8,943 nucleotides of DNA, from the NCBI GenBank assembly GCA_937874455.1, contig CALNBE010000319.1, forward strand, positions 1 through 8,943, read 5' to 3'. A program made the position numbers and the translations under genes. The DNA comes from an uncultured Opitutia bacterium. GTDB lineage: Bacteria > Verrucomicrobiota > Verrucomicrobiia > Opitutales > UBA953. Of the stretch, positions 4,644-8,943 are shown one piece after another; the stretch's first letter is position 1, and each line of letters starts with the position of its first letter. The notes below the pieces were generated by a model. That model was not told where the DNA came from. It ran no database searches and saw only the letters and a program-made list of their open reading frames with translations.

Positions 4644-6992
4644 ATGTCCGCCGTCGCCCGCTCCCTTTCCCTGCTTCTGCTCCTGCTGCTCGGCGCGACT
4701 GCCGGAACGGCCCAGCCGTCCGTCCTCGCTCCCTACCAAAACCCGGCCCTGCCGGTTGAGCGGCGAGTGGCGGATCTGCTCGGACGCATGACCGCGGAGG
4801 AAAAATGCCAGCAGTTGCAAATGGTCGATTTTTCCCGGCTCCAAGTTTTCGAGGGACAGGTTTCGCAGGAATCGCTGGAGCGCGTTTTCAAAGGAAAATC
4901 ACCCGGCATGGTGCTGATCGACCAAGGCGCCGACGCCGCGAACAACGCCATCAAGATCCGCGATCTTCAACAATATCTCCGCGCCCAATCCCGTCTCGGC
5001 ATCCCCGCCCTGTTTCTCAGCGGCGGCCCCCATGGCGTGCTGGCCCGTGGCACCACCATCTTTCCCCAGACGCTTGCTCTGGGTGCCACTTGGGATGTGG
5101 ATTTGGTCCGCGAAATGGCGGCGAAAATCGCCGACGAGGCCAGCGCCATCGGCGTCACCCAACTCCTCGGCCCGTCCTTTGCACTGGGCCGTGATCCGCG
5201 CTTCGGCGGCATCGAACAAACCTTCGGCGAATGTCCGACTTTGGTTTCCGAAATGGGCCTGGCCTTTCTGGAGGGCGTTCAGGGGCACAATCCCTCCGCC
5301 GGCCTGCCGCCCAACAAGGTCTTCGGCACCGCCTTGCATTTCACCGGCTGGGCCGTGCCCGACGGCGGCCTGCTGGGCGCGCCCGTCTCCCAAAGCATGC
5401 GCGCCCTCCGCGCCCTGCACTTGCTGCCTTTCGAGCGCGCGGTCACCCAAGGGCAGGCACAGGCCATCGTGCCCGTGCTAAGCGAGATCAACGGCATCCC
5501 CGCCCACGCCAACAGCTGGCTGCTCAATGCGGTGCTGCGCGATGACTGGAATTTTCCCGGCTGCGTGCTTTCGGAATTCCGCGCGCTCCCGCTCAGCCAG
5601 TCCCTTTTCCATATCGCCGCCACCCCGGAGGAAGCCGCACTGGCCGCACTCGGAAACGGCATCGATGTCGAGACGGGCGGCGACACATTTTCCTCCCTGC
5701 CGGAATTGCTCCGCCGGGGAAAAATTTCCTCCGCGCAACTCGACACTGCCGCCGGGCGCGTGCTGCGCCTCAAATTCCTCGCCGGCCTTTTTGACGACCG
5801 CCGGGTCGTTGATCCGGAAATGCTCGCCCTCCGGCTGCACACCAAAGACAGCCGCAAACTTGCCCTCCGGCTCGCGGGCGAATCCCTCACCCTGCTGAAA
5901 AACACCGATAACTTCCTTCCGCTTAATCTCAGCCGCATCAAGACCCTCTCCGTCATCGGTCCCAACGCCGACCGGTTGCAACTCGGCGACAATAGCTGGA
6001 CTGCCAGCAACAAAGACGGGGTGACCGTGCTGCGTGGATTACGCAATCTCCTCGGCAACAAAATCCGGCTCAATTACTCGCTCGGCTGCGACCTGTCCGG
6101 CTCCTCCACCACGGGCATCGCCGAGGCCGTGGCCATCGCCAAGAGCAGTGACGCGGTACTGCTGGTGCTCGGTGACAATAGCTCGCCGCCCCACAGCGCC
6201 CCGGCGGACACCGCCCCGCCCGCCACCACTGGCGCGGGTTACGATGTTTCCAATCCCGTCCCACCCGGAGTGCAGGAGGAACTGGCTCGCGCGGTGATCG
6301 CCACCGGACGCCCGACCATCGTGCTTTTCCTCCACGGCCGGCCGTTTTCCTCCCCGTGGCTCAAAGAAAACGCCACGGCCATCGTCAGCGCCTTTTATCC
6401 CGGCGAAGCTCAGGGAACCGCAGTCGCGCAAATGCTGTTCGGCCAAACCGAGCCCGGCGGACGCCTCCCGGTCTCCATCGCCCGCAGCGCCGGACACATC
6501 CCCACCACCTACGACCACCGGCTGGGCGCGCAGGGCATCTTCCAGCAACCAGGCTCCGCCGACCGTCCGGGACGCGATTATGTGTTCGACGAAACCGGGC
6601 CGCTCTGGGCTTTTGGTTTCGGCCTCAGCTACACCCGTTTCCAATACCGCGATCTGGTGGTCGAGACGCCTTCCGTCGCCTCCGACGGCATCATCCGCGT
6701 GCGCTTCACCGTCACCAATATCGGCGAACGCCCCGGGTCCGACGTGCCGCAGATTTACGTGCGCGACCAATCCAACCGTTTCACCGTTTCCTCGCTCCGG
6801 CTGGTACGCTTTGAAAAAGTCCGCCTCCAGCCAGGGGAAAGCATCACCGTGCTCGCCGCCTTTGAAACGGAATCTCTCGCGGAATGGGACCGCAATGTCC
6901 GCCAGCGCATCGTCGAACCAGGGGAATTCGACATCCTCGTCGGCTCCAGCGCCGAGACCATTTTGCTCCGCGGCAAAGTGCAAGTCCGCTGA
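4644..6992 (+). CDS. Exported GH3 (BglX-like) protein, probable pseudo-glycosidase
   Basis: The 782-residue protein has a Sec signal peptide (poly-Leu core 10-16, cleavage GTA|QPS after residue 23). A GH3 N-terminal TIM barrel follows (about 35-370), then the GH3 C-terminal alpha/beta sandwich (about 405-640) and a C-terminal Fn3-like domain (about 685-770). Order and length match periplasmic BglX beta-glucosidases (about 765 residues). Well-kept landmarks are MTAEEKCQQL (49-58), GRDPRFG (182-188), EQTFGE (191-196), INGIPAHAN (282-290), NGRP-like HGRPFSSPW (564-572), PGGRLPVS (604-611) and FGFGLSYTRF (657-666). Four active-site positions are changed: E/D of the EGxHG motif is G127, Lys of KHF is L231, the nucleophile Asp of SDxG is E311, and the acid/base loop (511-544) has no Glu at all, with GEGYDR read as GAGYDV (530-535). 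The fold assignment is firm; beta-glucosidase activity is doubtful. It is last in the four-gene run. Confidence 0.9.
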   Translation: MSAVARSLSLLLLLLLGATAGTAQPSVLAPYQNPALPVERRVADLLGRMTAEEKCQQLQMVDFSRLQVFEGQVSQESLERVFKGKSPGMVLIDQGADAANNAIKIRDLQQYLRAQSRLGIPALFLSGGPHGVLARGTTIFPQTLALGATWDVDLVREMAAKIADEASAIGVTQLLGPSFALGRDPRFGGIEQTFGECPTLVSEMGLAFLEGVQGHNPSAGLPPNKVFGTALHFTGWAVPDGGLLGAPVSQSMRALRALHLLPFERAVTQGQAQAIVPVLSEINGIPAHANSWLLNAVLRDDWNFPGCVLSEFRALPLSQSLFHIAATPEEAALAALGNGIDVETGGDTFSSLPELLRRGKISSAQLDTAAGRVLRLKFLAGLFDDRRVVDPEMLALRLHTKDSRKLALRLAGESLTLLKNTDNFLPLNLSRIKTLSVIGPNADRLQLGDNSWTASNKDGVTVLRGLRNLLGNKIRLNYSLGCDLSGSSTTGIAEAVAIAKSSDAVLLVLGDNSSPPHSAPADTAPPATTGAGYDVSNPVPPGVQEELARAVIATGRPTIVLFLHGRPFSSPWLKENATAIVSAFYPGEAQGTAVAQMLFGQTEPGGRLPVSIARSAGHIPTTYDHRLGAQGIFQQPGSADRPGRDYVFDETGPLWAFGFGLSYTRFQYRDLVVETPSVASDGIIRVRFTVTNIGERPGSDVPQIYVRDQSNRFTVSSLRLVRFEKVRLQPGESITVLAAFETESLAEWDRNVRQRIVEPGEFDILVGSSAETILLRGKVQVR
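5719..5736 (+). repeat. TTTCCTCCGCGC motif, copy 8 (18-base form, coding)
   Basis: Exact copy of the 18 bases at 943-960. Here it lies inside the GH3 gene and encodes K-I-S-S-A, a different reading frame from copies 4 and 5. Confidence 0.75.
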
Positions 6993-7005
6993 TCCGGCTC
7001 AGGCG
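6987..7005. terminator. Small hairpin spanning two convergent stop codons (weak)
   Basis: CGCTGA (6987-6992) and TCAGGCG (6999-7005) can pair with one bulge around the 6-base gap TCCGGC. Both stop codons sit in the stem. The structure is symmetrical and could act for both strands, but there is no U-tract, so intrinsic termination is not established. Confidence 0.2.
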
Positions 7006-7781
7006 CGCAACTCGAAACGAGTCGCTGCCGCCGCCCGGCCATTTTCCCCGAGCGTCACCAGACAGCCGTTGAGCCGCACATCCGCCTCCGCCACCGGGAA
7101 ACGACGCGGCATGCCGTCGAGAAAACGCCCCAGCACCGGCGCGATTTCCCTTCCCAACACGCCGTGATGCGGCCCGCACATTCCGGCGTCGCTCTGGTAG
7201 GCGGTGCCGCCCGGCAGCACGGCCACATCTGCCGTCGCCACGTGCGTGTGCGTGCCGACGACCAGCGCCGCCCGTCCGTCAAGATACCAGCCCAGCGCGA
7301 TTTTCTCCGAGGTCGCCTCGGCATGAATTTCCACCAAAGCGTAATCGTACTGCCCGGCCAGTTCCTTCAACAACCGGTCGCTGGTGGCAAAGGGACAGTC
7401 CGCCTTCGGCCCCATGAACTGCCGCCCCAACACCGTGAACACCAATAGGCGCGCACCGTCCGCCGCCTCGCTGATCACATAAGTCGCCCCCGGGCATTGC
7501 GGGGGCAGGTTCGCCGGACGGCAAATTTTCGGAATGGCGGCGATTTCGTGGTCGAAACCGCGCTGGTCCCAGACGTGGTCGCCGAGCGTGATCGCGTCCA
7601 CTCCGGCGTCGGCCAATTCGCAGGCAATGCTCCGGTTGATGCCCGAACCGCCCGCCGAGTTTTCCCCGTTCGCCACCACCCACGTCAGCCCCAGCTCTTC
7701 GCGCAGCGCCGCAATTTTTTCCCGCACCAGATTTCTTCCGGGCGCGCCGACAATGTCTCCGAGGAACAGCAATTGCTTCAT
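6999..7781 (-). CDS. ymdB: YmdB/TIGR00282-family metallophosphoesterase
   Basis: The 260-residue cytoplasmic protein belongs to the calcineurin-like TIGR00282 family. Its B. subtilis member YmdB hydrolyses cyclic nucleotides such as 2',3'-cAMP and affects RNA stability and biofilm/motility choice. The dimetal ligands appear in order: GDIVG (D9), NGEN (E40, N41), TLGDHVWDQ (D68, H69), EIHAEATSEK (H153), GTHTHVATAD (H178, H180), followed by the family signature GGTAYQSDAGMCGP (191-204). The second ligand motif is GDH, where B. subtilis-type members have GNH. Length is normal. The ATG at 7781 places MKQLLFLGD at the expected N-terminus; GGAGG lies about 19 bases upstream, too far for a standard ribosome site. 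It follows the cardiolipin synthase gene by 52 bases on the same strand and is convergent with the GH3 gene. It is unrelated to the E. coli macrodomain protein also called YmdB. Confidence 0.92.
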   Translation of the reverse strand: MKQLLFLGDIVGAPGRNLVREKIAALREELGLTWVVANGENSAGGSGINRSIACELADAGVDAITLGDHVWDQRGFDHEIAAIPKICRPANLPPQCPGATYVISEAADGARLLVFTVLGRQFMGPKADCPFATSDRLLKELAGQYDYALVEIHAEATSEKIALGWYLDGRAALVVGTHTHVATADVAVLPGGTAYQSDAGMCGPHHGVLGREIAPVLGRFLDGMPRRFPVAEADVRLNGCLVTLGENGRAAAATRFELRA

Positions 7782-7833
7782 TCCGGCAAAAACAATCCTT
7801 CCTCCGCTCCCCGGCGAGCCTCTTTTCCTTTGC
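7782..7833 (-). other. cls-ymdB intercistronic gap
   Basis: The gap is 52 bases, with no hairpin followed by a T-tract and no clear promoter, so read-through from cls into ymdB is likely. On the minus strand it contains GCGGAGGAAGG, one base off the repeat motif, about 19 bases before the ymdB ATG. Confidence 0.4.
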
Positions 7834-8943
7834 TCAAAGCAGGGGGCCGAGCATGTGCGCGACGCCCTCCCAAAACTTGTTCTGCAAATTCAGCCGGTGC
7901 AGCTTCGACTGCTCGTAGGGCATGCTGTCCGCCGCCAGCGAATCCGCCAGCAGCCGCAATCGGCGCACCGTGTTCGGCGAGTGAATGAAGGTCGCGACTT
8001 CGAAATTCACGAACAGGCTGCGCATGTCGAGATTCGCCGAACCCACCACGCCGATGGCGTTGTCGAAGAGGAAAAGTTTTCCGTGCAAAATCCCGGCGTC
8101 GTAGAGCAAAATTTGCGCCCCGGCCTTGTGCAGCATCCGCAAATATGGCCGCCGTGCCAGGTCGAGAAACGGGTGGTCCGACTTGCGCGGCACAATCAGG
8201 CGCACCTTGCGCCCGGCGTGCAGCTTCGCCAGCAGCACGCGGAACAGCACCTCATCCGGCACCAGATACGGAGTCACCAGTGTGATTTCCTTCCGGCTCT
8301 CCTGGATCATCGTCACGAAGTGCTCCCACACAGGATCGTTCGGCTCGTCCGGTCCGCTGCCCACCACCTCGATCCGCACCGCGCCATGGGGCGGCGGATC
8401 AAATTTCAACTCCTCGGTGTATTGCTCCGGCGACGCCCCGGTGGCAAAGCACCAGTCGCTCAGAAAAATCCGGGTGAACTCCGCCACCGCCGGGCCGCAA
8501 ATGCGCACGCTGAAATCCCGGTAGCGCTTTTTCACCGGCACCGGCCCGATGTATTCCTCCGCCAAATTCTGCCCGCCGGTGATCGCCCGCGCACCGTCGA
8601 ACACCGCCATTTTCCGGTGATTGCGAAAATTCGCCGTGCCACGTCCGCGAAAGGGAAACATCGGCATGAAGCGCCGCACCTGTCCTCCGGCCTCCAACAA
8701 CGGCCGGCACAGCCGCCACGACGCGCCCCAGCTTCCCACCGCATCGATCAGCAACCGCACCGCCACGCCTTCCCGCGCCCGCTCCGCCAGCCGCCGGATC
8801 AATTCCTCTCCCACCGGGTCCTGCCCCAGAATGTAGGTGGTGATGTGGATGCTCTTTTGCGCCGCGGCAATTTCCTCGCACAGGGCAAACCAGGTCGCCG
8901 TCCCGTCCGGATTGTTCAACAGCTCGAAACTGTTGCCGTCCTC
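7834..8943 (-). CDS. cls: Cardiolipin synthase (phospholipase D family), C-terminal part
   Basis: The gene runs off the right edge; 369 residues are visible, beginning EDGNSFELLNN, where family members have the GNxxxLL segment after their N-terminal membrane helices. Two HxKxxxxD phospholipase D motifs are intact: NHRKMAVFD (H109, K111, D116 of the visible part) and LHGKLFLFD (H287, K289, D294). The second is followed by GSANLDMRS (301-309), the signature of bacterial cardiolipin synthases. The C-terminus ending GPLL is like the family's SPLL tail. The enzyme joins two phosphatidylglycerol molecules (Cls type A) or phosphatidylglycerol plus another head-group donor at the inner membrane; the subtype is unclear without the N-terminus. 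A TTG at 8919-8917 is an internal Leu codon of the conserved LL pair, not the start. The gene lies upstream of ymdB. Confidence 0.93.
   Translation of the reverse strand, partial: EDGNSFELLNNPDGTATWFALCEEIAAAQKSIHITTYILGQDPVGEELIRRLAERAREGVAVRLLIDAVGSWGASWRLCRPLLEAGGQVRRFMPMFPFRGRGTANFRNHRKMAVFDGARAITGGQNLAEEYIGPVPVKKRYRDFSVRICGPAVAEFTRIFLSDWCFATGASPEQYTEELKFDPPPHGAVRIEVVGSGPDEPNDPVWEHFVTMIQESRKEITLVTPYLVPDEVLFRVLLAKLHAGRKVRLIVPRKSDHPFLDLARRPYLRMLHKAGAQILLYDAGILHGKLFLFDNAIGVVGSANLDMRSLFVNFEVATFIHSPNTVRRLRLLADSLAADSMPYEQSKLHRLNLQNKFWEGVAHMLGPLL

Noticed and set aside
3645..4844. 399-codon open frame on the minus strand
   Set aside because: It lies antisense to the Nif3 gene and parts of the LolA-like and GH3 genes. 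The translation is low-complexity, rich in Gly, Arg, Ala and Glu, with no recognisable domain; typical of the strand opposite high-GC3 genes.
6039..6983. 314-codon open frame on the minus strand
   Set aside because: Antisense to the GH3 C-terminal domain, whose + strand reading is clearly the conserved one; no motif seen.
8917..8919. TTG at 8919 as the start of the cardiolipin synthase gene
   Set aside because: The upstream codons to the window edge (EDGNSFEL) continue the conserved family segment, so the gene is truncated by the window and TTG is an internal Leu.
1..8943. A defence, mobile or secondary-metabolite system
   Set aside because: No nuclease, toxin, recombinase, transposase, tandem repeat array or biosynthetic core gene is visible; all larger genes fit known housekeeping or envelope families.

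Overview
The window is about 60% G+C and densely coding, with six complete chromosomal genes, one more complete gene whose enzyme activity is doubtful, and a truncated gene at each edge. I see no rRNA, tRNA, CRISPR array, transposase, integrase or phage gene. Signal peptides, a LolA-like outer-membrane lipoprotein-sorting protein and a cardiolipin synthase point to a Gram-negative (diderm) bacterium. The phosphoserine phosphatase sequence, the LolA-like family, the BglX-like GH3 protein and the scarcity of Shine-Dalgarno sites suggest Verrucomicrobiota (possibly Opitutae-like). That placement is inference from protein style, not from a marker gene.

Layout: (1) 1-194 (+) is the last 64 codons, including stop, of a PiT phosphate permease. 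(2) 195-386 is noncoding. (3) 387-929 (+) is an SRPBCC/START-fold protein. (4) 961-1611 (-) is serB, convergent with the SRPBCC gene and divergent from the next block. (5) 1725-6992 (+) is a close-packed four-gene run: YnfM-type MFS transporter, LolA-like exported protein, Nif3-family metal protein and exported GH3 protein, with gaps of 49, 11 and 12 bases. (6) 6999-7781 (-) is a YmdB/TIGR00282 metallophosphoesterase, convergent with the GH3 gene across 6 bases. (7) 7834-8943 (-) is the C-terminal part of a cardiolipin synthase, upstream of ymdB on the same strand and so probably co-transcribed with it.

The genes are mostly housekeeping: phosphate uptake, serine synthesis, lipid synthesis and envelope maintenance. 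They do not form an obvious single pathway. I did not find a defence or mobile system.

Two things stand out. The GH3 protein keeps the complete BglX-like fold but has lost the catalytic nucleophile Asp (Glu instead), the Lys of the KHF motif (Leu), the substrate-binding acidic residue (Gly) and any Glu in the acid/base loop. It looks like a secreted pseudo-glycosidase or a repurposed GH3. Second, the oligomer TTTCCTCCGC occurs eight times on the + strand and once on the - strand. It sits in five of the eight gaps between genes, and five copies extend to the 12-mer TTTCCTCCGCGC.
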